Below are positions 35,901 through 47,100 of a stretch of 64,000 nt of DNA, one piece after another. The notes under the pieces are model-generated. The model was not told the DNA's origin. It worked only from the letters and a program-made list of their open reading frames with translations, and ran no database searches. The stretch covers positions 18,616,437 to 18,680,436 of the forward strand of contig NC_088313.1 of the NCBI RefSeq assembly GCF_910592395.1, read 5' to 3'. The first letter of the stretch is position 1. Every line of letters starts with the position of its first letter. This stretch comes from Lineus longissimus (taxonomy: Eukaryota > Nemertea > Pilidiophora > Heteronemertea > Lineidae). Both the position numbers and the translations under genes were made by a program.

Positions 35901-38900
35901 TATTCATTTACAGTTTCCTCAGCCTCGCCTTGTCCACTGGTCCATCTCTGAACACAGGGAAGGTCAGGTGAACGGAAGACATAACAGGTCGTCCTCATCA
36001 TTGCTGTGTTGCTCGGAAAGAGATTCCGTGGTGTTTGATTATAATTTCGATGCGTCCCAAATTGGTCAGTCGAGAACAAAGTCACAACCAGAATGCAAGG
36101 ACAAGTTCTGTTTAACCTTATCGGCAGGGTGCATCAGCTTAATTTCATCATAAATGGACCTCGGACCTTCTTTAGTATAATGGATGGTACCCTCGGCAGC
36201 CGTTGATAGGCCTTCCAAACAGCTTTGTGTATAGGACGGTTTAAATGGTATTGAGAATGACGCGTCCACAGCCATTTCAACACCTTTCCAAGAGCAACGC
36301 TGAAATGCCTTAAAATAGCATATAGTTCCGATAAACTTACAGTCCCAAAGAACTTCGCTCCTTTGAATACCAAAAGACATGTGAGAATCCATGCTCCAAG
36401 CAACGACAATGCCAGGTACCACGGAATCGAACCAAGCTCGCCCACGGATGCGCTCCGGTGCAGGAAGTTGTCACTGCAAGCCAAGAAACGAGTTCAATTC
36501 AAAGCTTTCAAGTAACATCCAAGGTCATTGCGCTTTTTTACTCTCAAGGTCACAAGATGTACTTGACCCTGGTGCCCTCAGATCAAGTTTGAAGAGTCAA
36601 TTGGAAGAGAAATGCGTGGCTTTTAGGACAATTATGGATGCCTTCAGATGAGCACAACTACTATATCAAAAGATGACCTATTCTACTTACGTAAAGTATA
36701 TATCAGCATGTGGCAACTTCCGTATTCTGTACAAGGGATGCGAGCTGAAAGAAAAACATTGAATGAATACGATTGAGTTCAGTTACATTTTGAAGAAAAC
36801 AAGTTGATATTTACATAATGAGTTGATATCCTAGTTTATTTAAAGGACCTGTCTGATATTGACAGCTGTCTCCGACGAAGTAAAATGTTGCTCACCGATG
36901 TGGCTGCTTTCTCTCATAAAAGGCATGCATATATAGAGTTATGCTTAGAGAGCAATATGGCTAAGGGCATAGCTGCTGATATTGACAGCTGTCTCCGACG
37001 AAGTAAAATGTTGCTCACCGATGTGGCTGCTTTCTCTCATAAAAGGCATGCATATATAGAGTTATGCTTAGAGAGCAATATGGCTAAGGGCATAGCTGCC
37101 GGCGCCTCCCATACAGGGTTAAACGGCTAACCTGATTTGACTTTTACCTCGCATAGCGTGATAGTGTTGCTTTAAAAGGCTTACCTATTTACAGCAGTCT
37201 CCCAAATGTAGGGTTGCTTTAGGGCAGCAAACATGTAGTACAGGCTGTAGCCGGCAAACACATTCTCGTATACGGAGATGAAGAAACTTGTCAGCAACAT
37301 CGCAACAGCAACACCTAAAAGACAATGTGTAGGTGATGACACATCTCAGAACTTGGCCGCATTTTCAAATACATCTTTGTCAACGATCGGTAAAGTGAAG
37401 TGTCGTTCTTTCAACCTAATGGTTGTGACTTTGGCTGAATGCATGACGCCCGTTTCAGCCTTGATATCTGAGGCGACTCAAGAACCTAATCAGTCTAGAG
37501 GAAGAGTATTACAGGCACACATTTGCACCGGCCACTGCCAGAACATTTACCTTTGAGAAGCGGTACATAATGATTGAATATCCCCAAGACGCCTTCCCTC
37601 ACCACCGCTCCAACTTTCATCTGTACGTATACGACTGGGATGCATATCACCACCAGGAGGAGGTAGTAGGCGACGAGAAACAGACCTAGAGAAGACAAGA
37701 AAATGTGAAGGTTGAATGAATCATTGTATAAATATTCTGTATTCGAGTTAAGTTATCCATTCCGAGGGAGGACATGGATGTTTTTGAACGACGACGGTGT
37801 TTTGGGATTGCATACTCCAAGGCGTGGGAGTGTTATTCCGAGGTCCATTGCATTGTATGCTTGCGATGCACTTGTCAAGCGTAATACAGTACTATACATG
37901 CCGGATGAAAAGTCCATTGAAATTACCCTTCCTGCCTGTATAGCACTGTACGATTATGACGCGCTTGTCGATAGTGATTCTGCAAATTGGCATCGCCACG
38001 TTCTGTGTTGTAACACAGTAAGTCATTTTAAAGCAGCTTCCCGCATTGCTGGGGCAGCGTGTCAATCATCACATCACCAAGGCAGCACAGTGATGTTAGT
38101 CATGATTTATTGATTGCCCTGGCTGCTGTACAAAAATCGTATTTTTATTCACACAGGACACAAGAATCCAATTGTGTTGGTCGTCATGGCAACATGAATG
38201 CCATAGATATCTGGAGAGCGGTTTGCCTCGCCGTGGGCATGGGAGAGACCTATGCTAGGGATATTTCTTCCCAGAATAGCTTTAGGTTCCCAATTGGATC
38301 CTGGGCTTGAATTTGGGGAAGTCAAGGCGACTCGTACAATAGCCGCTAGTTTTGGCATGTATTTGGTGGAGACTAGGTACTTGTCAGCAGAACCATGATC
38401 CTCACCAGAGTAGAGAACGGACACTTTTCCTGAGGGACATCAAATACTGCTACACTGACTTCATTTCCAGACAAACAAGTTTATTTGTCAACCCCATACA
38501 TTGTTGAATTCACAAACAATTTCTTCATGATGGAATAAGTCTATCCCCATATTATCCAATTCTTCCTCAATAACAATATTATACCAATGTCGCCATCCTT
38601 TATCGTCCAGCTTCATGACCATCATTACGGATTCACGCCCTGGTTTAAATTTCCTGCGGGTCGATTATTCATCGCTTCCGTCTACCTCCTGGCCCAGTCA
38701 GGATAAAGTGACATCACGTCTCGACTACATCACTCATCCACCATATTCTTCCCACGGGAGACTGCAGCGCACTGATAAATGTTCCGCTAGATTTGTGGTA
38801 AATGCGCCATGTCGCTTTCTTCAAAATTAATCCGGCGCGATTAGTTTTGTATTATGCCACACATCTCAGATTAGGGTAAGGTGGTTAACTCATTCTTTTT

Positions 38901-40587
38901 TTTCGGAAACTGCTACTAAGATATTCATAAAGATCTTGTTCTTAAGATGTTTATTTTGTTTATTCAGTGTAAAATATGGCGTTGAGAGCTAACTAGGACA
39001 GTCTTGGCCTATGAAAGATATTGGGACGTGTCGCCAAGAGTAGCCTAAATTTTCTTATTTTTCTTCTCTTGATACCAATCATAGTGATAGACACGCTGAA
39101 ACAATCCGGCAATTCGACGCGCTAGTTTTTTCTTTCGTTCTCTTCATCCATGTCTTCGCCAATTTACCATTACAACAATGCATCAGGGACAAGATTGTTC
39201 TATCATCCAACAGGATTACTCATACAATAGATGAGGATTGGCACTTCCGGCGTGAGGGACACTTTATTCCTCTGAGTCAGAGGAGGTACTAGGCTATCAT
39301 CGGGATCTCAACCAGTCAATGGAGAAATATCTCGCGGTAGATCAGAGAATTAGCTAAAATGTTCCCTAGGTAATTAGCATTGTTAGCATTTGTTTTTTTG
39401 TGAAAATGAGCCGAACACAAGAGTTTTAAAAGTAGTGATGCACACAAGCAGGAGGAAATAACGGTCTTTTAGATGTCTTAATACCACACGGACCAGACTG
39501 TATTGGTGTGAAGACCTAGTATCTTTCTCAGGTTGACAGATCTAGGTAAAATATGTCCGGATCATCAGCATGAAACAATGGAACCTAACATCGGAATTTG
39601 CCTCAAGTTTAGATGACTTTGCATCTGCCCTTTTTTACCCATTCCCAAATCATTAATCCATGCCAAACCCATCACAAGTCCTCCGAGGACACTTTGACCT
39701 TTCCTTCTAATCCCCAAGCCACTATCCACCAGTTTACCCAAGCGATCAGGCCTTCCCCATCAGTGCACGCAGATCCGGCAGACTCCAAACTCCAAGTTGA
39801 TTGGTATTCTTTTCTCATCTCCTTCTAAATCTGGTGATAAGTGCGGATTGATTGCTAGATTCATCTGATGTGCATGTCTTCACGACTCGCTGGCGCTGGT
39901 GGAATTGTTGTCTTTCACAAAGACCAACATTGGCCTATGTATCCCAGCTGTTGCATACAAAGTTGTGGTTGCTGCGTCAAGCCATTATGACATCATGTAT
40001 CGGTAAGATATCCCACACATCGCCACTGGCTACGTACATACAAGTCATGAAGTGAAGTGAGCACATCAAGCAATATAAAACCACCTTGGCAACGGCGTAG
40101 AATAAGTAATGAACTAGATGAATCTTGCTCAGCAACCATCAAGTCAACAGGTGGTTACTCATGGGAAGACTGCAAGCTATACTCTGATTACGGGGTACCG
40201 TCTTCAATGAAGACAAGAACAATTTCAGACCAAACCACCGGGCTACACGAATCCAGTGTCGAAATGTTTGGGGGACGTTTGAGATGAATTAGTGAAATGA
40301 AGCAGCAAGCGACTAAAGACTGGAGGTTACGCGAGGTTGTTGTGACTTTGTCCTGCTCGGGAGGGAGTAATGTATAAAACAATCTGATGAATAATGTGAA
40401 GAAAAGTCTGAAATGTTGAGTTTTGGTAAATCACCTTTGACTTACCCGTGTGTTCATATATCCGGTAAGGGAACCTCCTGATGCCATCCAGTCCTACCGA
40501 GTAGGTGCAGATTAGTCCAAACTGGACAAGGTTCCACTTGGCTTTGTCAAAGAATGGATCCGAGTCTTCAAAGTTGGCCACCTCCAT
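32989..40587 (-). CDS. Divergent SLC6-family (neurotransmitter symporter fold) membrane protein
   Basis: SLC6 proteins are 12-TM plasma-membrane transporters coupling Na+ (often Cl-) to uptake of amines or amino acids. Thirteen exons in perfect phase give 555 residues: 40587-40446, 37685-37551, 37314-37185, 36744-36691, 36473-36341, 35830-35624, 35459-35353, 35098-34974, 34786-34674, 34282-34142, 33840-33744, 33573-33494, 33192-32989. The start is the first ATG in frame (MEVANFEDSDPFF). The fold is clear: TM1 SVGLDGIRRFPYRIY, TM6 VWIHGMFQ, TM9 GLGFFVGLPYVTE, TM12 GWFIAVLP. Ion and substrate residues are changed. By LeuT alignment, Asn27 is Gly35 and Gly26 is Asp34; TM2 Glu62 is Gln69. TM6 Phe253/Thr254/Ser256/Phe259 become Thr278/Cys279/Gly281/Ala284, and the TM8 DSQ motif is HKQ. 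Arg30 and Phe31 are kept (Arg38, Phe39). Intact splicing argues for a living gene with altered or non-transport function. Confidence 0.92.
36853..37098. repeat. Perfect 123-bp tandem duplication in an SLC6 intron
   Basis: Copy 1 (36853-36975) and copy 2 (36976-37098) appear identical base for base, beginning CTGATATTGACAGCTGTCTC. They lie in the intron between the TM3 exon (37314-37185) and the 36744-36691 exon. The period is a multiple of three, so an 81-codon frame runs through both copies, but it has no splice support and is best read as a by-product. Identity implies a very recent duplication or an assembly artefact. Confidence 0.95.
37712..38113 (+). other. Intronic open frame with an internal imperfect repeat
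   Basis: A 133-codon plus-strand frame within the long first intron of the minus-strand SLC6 gene. Its translation contains two related segments, SIALYACDALVKRN and CIALYDYDALVDSD, reflecting an imperfect DNA direct repeat about 96 bp apart. No family is recognised and no promoter or splice sites are evident. I consider it more likely repeat-derived than a gene. Confidence 0.25.
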
Positions 40588-41053
40588 CTTGAAATGATTG
40601 ATTGGGACTGAGAGTTGGTGTGGGAAGTCGGTTACCAAGAAGCTTTCCTTGATGTCATGGTATGTTGGGCATCATTCAGAACATCGGCTAAACAAAGACA
40701 AAAAGAGAGAAGACGGTGTTAATGATTGCCACGCTCTTTTCTCAATAACGCTAGTTGACAAAAACAGATTTGTGCCAAAGCATTTTTGTGACATGGATAT
40801 TTTTTGAAAACCATCACCCAATACCAGAGAGAAATTAATCTTCTAACTTCTTCTCAAAGAAGACTTCAATGGGTCTGAAGATGTTTCAAGCGATGGTCTT
40901 CGACGGGGACAAATAATGCATAGCGCTGTAAAAGCTTATTAAAAGAGCTCACCAGAAGAGATAGCAGCCATTTCTATCTCCCCATTCTTCAAGATCGTGC
41001 CAGCAAGGAAATGGAATATTGGCACCACAACAATTGGCTAAGCACCAACCATG

Positions 41054-41069
41054 GGTTTCCATGGAAACC
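41054..41069. promoter_or_regulatory. Perfect palindromic RFX X-box
   Basis: GGTTTCCATGGAAACC is a perfect 16-bp palindrome whose core GTTTCCATGGAAAC is an ideal X-box, the binding site of RFX factors that drive ciliary and some neuronal genes. It lies about 470 bp upstream of the SLC6 start codon, in promoter range. Regulation by RFX is inference. Confidence 0.6.
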
Positions 41070-41267
41070 GAATGGAAAATAGCTCACCTGGTCGTGACAG
41101 ATATTAGTGGGTTTCTGAGGACAACTTAACTCTCTCCCCACAAAGATCGGATTATCACTGTTTAACGGAATTTTTCAATTTATCGCCGTCTTCACCGCCA
41201 AAACATTAGTGTGAAAGTAACGTCGATGTTCTTCATGAATAGGACTTCGTCGTAGTGCACTTTGCAG

Positions 41268-41286
41268 CCCCCCCCCCCCCCCCCCC
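41268..41286. repeat. Poly-C tract (19 C)
   Basis: A homopolymer of 19 C about 680 bp upstream of the SLC6 start codon. Length is unreliable in assemblies; no function is assigned. Confidence 0.9.
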
Positions 41287-44103
41287 AAGAACACTGCTAA
41301 TCGCACTGTCAGTCCAGTTCAAACATAAAACCATTTTTTACATTCATGATGAAACGAAGCTGCCTTTCAGATAACTATTCACAATGCTGACTGATGAAAT
41401 ATATATCTTCATATGCTCACTAGCAACTAAACACTCGATCTGCTGACTGGTAACTCAGCTGAATTTCGAGATGGCATTTTTGCGGCTGATTAACAACATA
41501 TTGCTGACATTCTCTATGGGCTCTGAGCCTATTGCTAGCTGTAGACAGTGATAGATCAGTATCGACTGGATCAGTACTACATCATGATAATCCAACATCA
41601 AGTTTTACTAAGCAGACTAGCAGGTAGATGCTTGCAGACGTAACCTGAGACAAGCTTGGATAGAAAAATCATCTACAGTTCAAAATCAGATGAACAGCTT
41701 GAGCCTGATGATATCAATAGGGAACTGAATAAATTCGACTAAAGACGAATGATATACATACCCCTCTATAGCAACGTTCCGATCGCTCTTATATGCTATC
41801 TCCACATAGCCTCGATCCCACGCCAACTGATGCTAGACTAGCAAGCGCTAATTGACAAATCAGAAAATCGATATCTCACCATTATGAAGATGGGGAACCC
41901 CTCTGGTGAGTCAGGGAAGGTTGGATTCCATAAAAGATGAAGGCTATAAGGGAATTCCTTTATTATTGGCAGTAATTGGTGTGCTGACACGTGTTTCATG
42001 CATTTAGTTCATACGCACGGACTTATTGAGACATTGGTCTCAGGGTTGGCGCGCCCGTTCGCATTTTCGCCACTTGCGAATGCTGCACATGAGTGCCGAA
42101 TGTAAAACAATGTCTGGCTAAAAATTTTGTGAATTCAATTTGAATTGCCATTATTTGGCGAGAGAGTAATATAGCGTTGTGCGAATTGATCAAAGTCTAT
42201 CAAAAAGATCCACTTCCACACCAAATGCACCAAGGAACGATCGTTAGTCAGTCAAACTTTATCATAATATTTGCGAGGGCCGCGCTATCACACGTGGTTG
42301 CTATCGTCTGCATTGTAGTTCTACCCGTTGCCGCTAGTAATTTTGGTGGCGCTGCTAGTCGCCTTACGCATACATTATCGGCTAGTTTCCCGCTCGCTTC
42401 GTTGCCATGGAGTCTCCGGTCACGTGTTCCTGGAATCGTTCGTTGATTTGCTAGTCTCAGTACTGGCGGGCTGCCATTCTCGCACATGTTGCTGCGGGCT
42501 GGGTCGGCCCTAAGATGGACAAACGACCGGCAATAATTGCTAGAGCTGACTCAATATGGCTAAAAGTGACAGCCACTGGCTAAAGAGTGGCTAAGAGGAA
42601 AAATTCACAGCGCCAACCCTGGGTCTTATTGAGACAGTCGTCAAACACTGTGCATGGTCATGTCCACTTGGTTGTGACATAATGTATCGCTGAACCATTG
42701 TGCCCATATTGTGGCTGTGACATGCTGCTTCATGGTTGTGCCATGTCCTATGGTTGTACCCTATTTTGAGATACTGCATATAGGCCCTATCCATGTCCCC
42801 TGTTTGTGACATTCCGTGTGGGTGTGCCATGTCCCAATGTTGTCCACATTCTTGCTTTGATATACTTGCTACAGGGCTGTGCATGGCACAGCCGTGACAT
42901 TATTTAGGGCAGAATCATGTCCCCACAGTTCTGACACTTGCTTTTGGGACAGTTTTTCCAAGGCAGCTATCTAGGACAAGACGACTGATAGTCGTAGTTA
43001 TTACTGTGAACCAAAAACCACAATATCAAAATAATCTATACAATCCAATAATTTATTTTTACAGCATTATATGTGAAAATACATGATATAGTTGCCCAAG
43101 TAAATTGAATGTTAGACCCACATCTCATTAATACATGGCTTGAAATCACCCTCAGTGGGATTGTAAGAACTACGACAACAAAGTGAATGGTTTTGCTCCA
43201 CATTTTAAGGTGTTCAGCATTCAAAAATGAAAGTTACAACAAGTTCATAACTCGCGTGTTCATTTGTATTATCAGCAAAGTGGTCACTGTATAATCAGCT
43301 AAAAGTGATCCCGGATACAAAAGTATATATTTACCTCCCTTGGTGTATTTCTTGTATATCACTGCTTTTCATTTATACACACTACCAACATAACATTAAA
43401 AACATAGGCAAACAACATCCACTGTACACAGATCTGCCTTTATATTTACTGAAAGATGTTTTCTTTTCTTTTACCTCAATCAGGACCCGCTATCATTTGT
43501 GATACAAGCATGAAAACCAACACAGCAACAGCAAATTATCTGCTGTAAAGACAACCAGCGAAAGTTCTTAGCAATTTAAAACATTTTTACAAAAAATAAA
43601 ATCCCAAAGCACCACTTCTCCATATTTACAACTTAATGGAAGGGGGTCCTGATTTTTTTCAAAAAAACACAAATGCAAAGGAAGGTACATAGATGATAAA
43701 ACCCCTTTCATTGACAGTTTCAAATCAACCATTCTTTGTTTGACCAATCACTATATTTGTTACATCCTGCACTACAGTCATAAATTAATTGATTCTTCCC
43801 TTCAAAGCTATGTTCAAAGCTGACATAACTCATATTTTGAAAATGGCAACTATGTCAATCACCAATTTATTGAAAATGCAATGGACCCACTCAATTGCAA
43901 CACATTCACTCCCAAGAATGTTTCGGCATCCCAAGAAGAGGGAGAGCTGATTTTCACCAGGGTACGCTTCCTAGCGACGGTCAGTGCAACATCCCGACAG
44001 CTGTAGTTTTGCTGGTGACCTATTGACTAGGTTGCTTGCTATACACTGTTACACTCACAGGAATAGATCAGCATGCATGTATCATTGGCCTACATCGCCA
44101 GAC

Positions 44104-47100
44104 TCATTTGCGCACAAACCCACTCAGTGGAGGAGGGCCCGACATTGGGGGGGCTGACATAGGAGGAGGGCCAGACATTGGAGGAGGGCCAGACATTGGA
44201 GGGGCTGACATTGGAGGAGCACCTGACATGGGAGGTCGACCCATAGGTGGCATTCCCATCGGAGGTGGTCCATTGTTGTAAGGTCCCTGAGGTGCTACCA
44301 TGCCCAGTGGTCGCTGCTGGCCATATGGTCCAAGGGGCGGTGCATACATTGGCGGAGCTGACATTTTCTTTGGTGTGGACTGAGGTCCTTTGAGCTCTGG
44401 GAGCACTCCAAGCAGGGCATATGTCTCCTTCAGTATCATGAGGGCAGTGTCTTCAGATTCCCTGCAAAAAGAGGGACTAAGTGAGTAACAAGTTTAATGA
44501 GGGGTCCATCTCTAGGAGTAGGAGATTCTGCCTGGCAATTTTGCTACAGAATATGGTCTTCTTCGGTACAAATGAATGACAGTGTGGAATAAATTTATGA
44601 CAAAGTCGTATCACCCTCTACATACACATTTCTGAAGTTTACAATCGCAATTCATGACAATAACCCTGACTTCAGTGTGTTCTTCATTCATCTACCACCA
44701 CTGGAGAACACCAGTATGCAGACTGAGAATTGAAACTGCTCGAGAAACCTACCAATAACATCCATGGCTTGAAAGAGCAAATAAGTAGTCGTTGAAGCTT
44801 TCTATGGGCTTCTCTTGCAGCACGTAATCTATCCTCCTACCGTAGTTCAGCTGGCCGATCTGAAGGTCCTCTTCTGTGTTGACTGACTCAGTGGTGGCTG
44901 GAAGAGAAGTTCAAGTGACAATAATGAGATATATGGCTATGAGAAGCCCAAGAAGGCACTGCTCATAATACACAGGACACAACTGAAATGGAGGGTTTTC
45001 ACTAGTGACCCAAAGAGGAAGCAAGGAGATCTGCAGATAAGTCCTAGAACTGAAAGCTTACTCTGACTCATAGGGTCTTGTACTTAATTCTACATCAAAA
45101 TTTACTCTATTCTGAGAACAAGAATTTAACCCTACTTTACTGTACACCCAAAACATTGGTCATTTAGGTAATGTCTCCTTACTTATGTGAAATGGACATG
45201 GACAATATTAAAAGTTTACTCACATCCCAAATCAGATTTGTCAGTTTCGATGTTCGTTGCAGAAACCTCTTGTATGACTTCATCAATCTCCGACTCGACT
45301 TCCTGTGCCGTTGATCGATGGGCTCGAGCAAAGTCGTTGATCGAATTCCACGTGTACTTCACTGAATCAATCAGCTTCTGTTTCAAATCAGCACCAACAC
45401 GAGCAAGGCTTTCTTTCAGCTCTGCAAGAAGAACATGGCACGGTGTTGTGAGCTGAATCACGGTCTGTTAAAGGGGGACTATAGACGAGAGCTAGGAGGT
45501 CAGTTGCTCGTCTTCAGGTGATATGCACAGTAGGAACTGGGTCAGACTTGATCAGGTGATAACATTATTCCTCATTACAATCAATGAACAGTGTCGATGG
45601 ACTGAGAGATAGCAGAGACAGTGACTGGCAAATCTATTGGAGTTTCTGCCATAACTCACATCAGAGCTTTAGTTCATCTCACCTAAATGCAACCTTTTTC
45701 TTCCTTTGTGATGAGGAATAAGCACTGGCTTGATGTTACAAAAGTCCCCCTGAATCAGTGGTTCAATTCTATATGCCTGAAGAGAAAGAGGAGTTAAATC
45801 AACCAATTGTGACTTCAGGTACATCAGGTGAATCTTGTCAGAAGAAAGACACTCTCTCACTAGCATCAGTTCCTTCCATCCCTCGCTGGCCTCTGCAATA
45901 GAGCCTTGCAAGGAAACTGTTTTTCCAATCAGTTGAACCAGGGTGCAATAGAACCTAAGGGCTCACAGAATTCAGCAGTTGACCCTAAAGTCAAGTAGAA
46001 TCACACACGATTCACTCATCTGTCGTGTCACACAGAACCAAAACCTGAACTCAAAGCTAAAGGAAGTTAATTGTTGATCTTTTATACTTACAACAGGATC
46101 AAACGGATGGAAGATGTTGAAGACACCCGTAGCAGACGGCAGCTTGAAATCTTCCCCAATTTCCGTCATTCCCCTTGTTGATAAGAACAGTGCTATAGGC
46201 GAACCTAGAGCGAAGAAGTTCGCTGGCTCAAAGTCAATGTGAGGATAGGTCACATACGGTTGTCCGGTGCCGGCTTTTCCCATCAGGAAATTCATTGACG
46301 ATCTAGACGCCTCACGTATCAGAGGATCCCTGTGATAAACAATAGCAAAGATCAGCACAAGGTTTCATCAACAGGCATGCCTCACATTTTGTTGCCATCT
46401 CACAGTAATAATTTGTCAATGCTAACGCATACAATAATCATTCTCACTGAGAACGACACTCACCGAACTTGAACATCTGCCCCATTCACTTTCTCTAACT
46501 CAGCTTGTTCTTCCTGCAACCTCCTCTTGGTCTCCTCAGCCACTCTGCGAGTAGCTTCTCGCTTGGCTTTCACCTCTGCTGCCTTGTTTTTCTGCGCCTT
46601 CTTTTCTTTATGGTCTCGCACAAATCCCTGGATCTTCTTCCTGGGACCCATCGGGAGGCCAAGTTCCTTTATGTCACCCTCCCCACACATTTCCTAGTAA
46701 AAAAGCAATAACACTAATCACTTTTCAAAAATTTGTTTTGAATGACCTTCGTTTTCCGGTTTAAAGTGAACTGGAACCAAACTCAGAAGAGCACAATAAC
46801 TCTAAAGTAATCTTCACAGACATCACAGATTTATTCCAAGCCAGCACACCAGCACACCAGTGAATCGGTCTGTCAAACTCCAATATAATTTCTCTGCTAG
46901 CCTTCCAAGTCCATCTTTATTCGTGCTGTAACACTTACCAATGTTTCCAAGTCAATTTGCTCATTCTTGAATGTATCCAAGAAGTTCATGAGTCCAAGTT
47001 TCTCGAGGAGTGCTTCGATCGTGAGAACTTCTTCCTCAGCCGGTTCTGCATCTCCCAACTCGGGTACACTTTCAGGGACCTCATCACTTTCTAATGTAAG

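Larger units (their letters stand above)
40588..44103. other. Intergenic region between SLC6 5' end and SEC23IP 3' end
   Basis: No supported exon in 3.5 kb. It holds a palindromic X-box (41054-41069), a 19-base C homopolymer (41268-41286) and opposed open frames at 42177-42487. It also holds a degenerate stretch at about 42640-42860 rich in GTTGTG and CATGTCC words that looks like an old tandem repeat. Minus-strand AATAAA motifs near 43.05 and 43.87 kb are candidate poly(A) signals for SEC23IP. Confidence 0.45.

Noticed and set aside
42177-42487. Opposed open frames near 42.3 kb
   Set aside because: No motif, no splice context and mirrored openness on both strands.
44036-44281. Plus-strand glycine/isoleucine-rich frame (GGGPDIGG repeats)
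   Set aside because: It is the antisense of the SEC23IP proline-methionine repeat tail.
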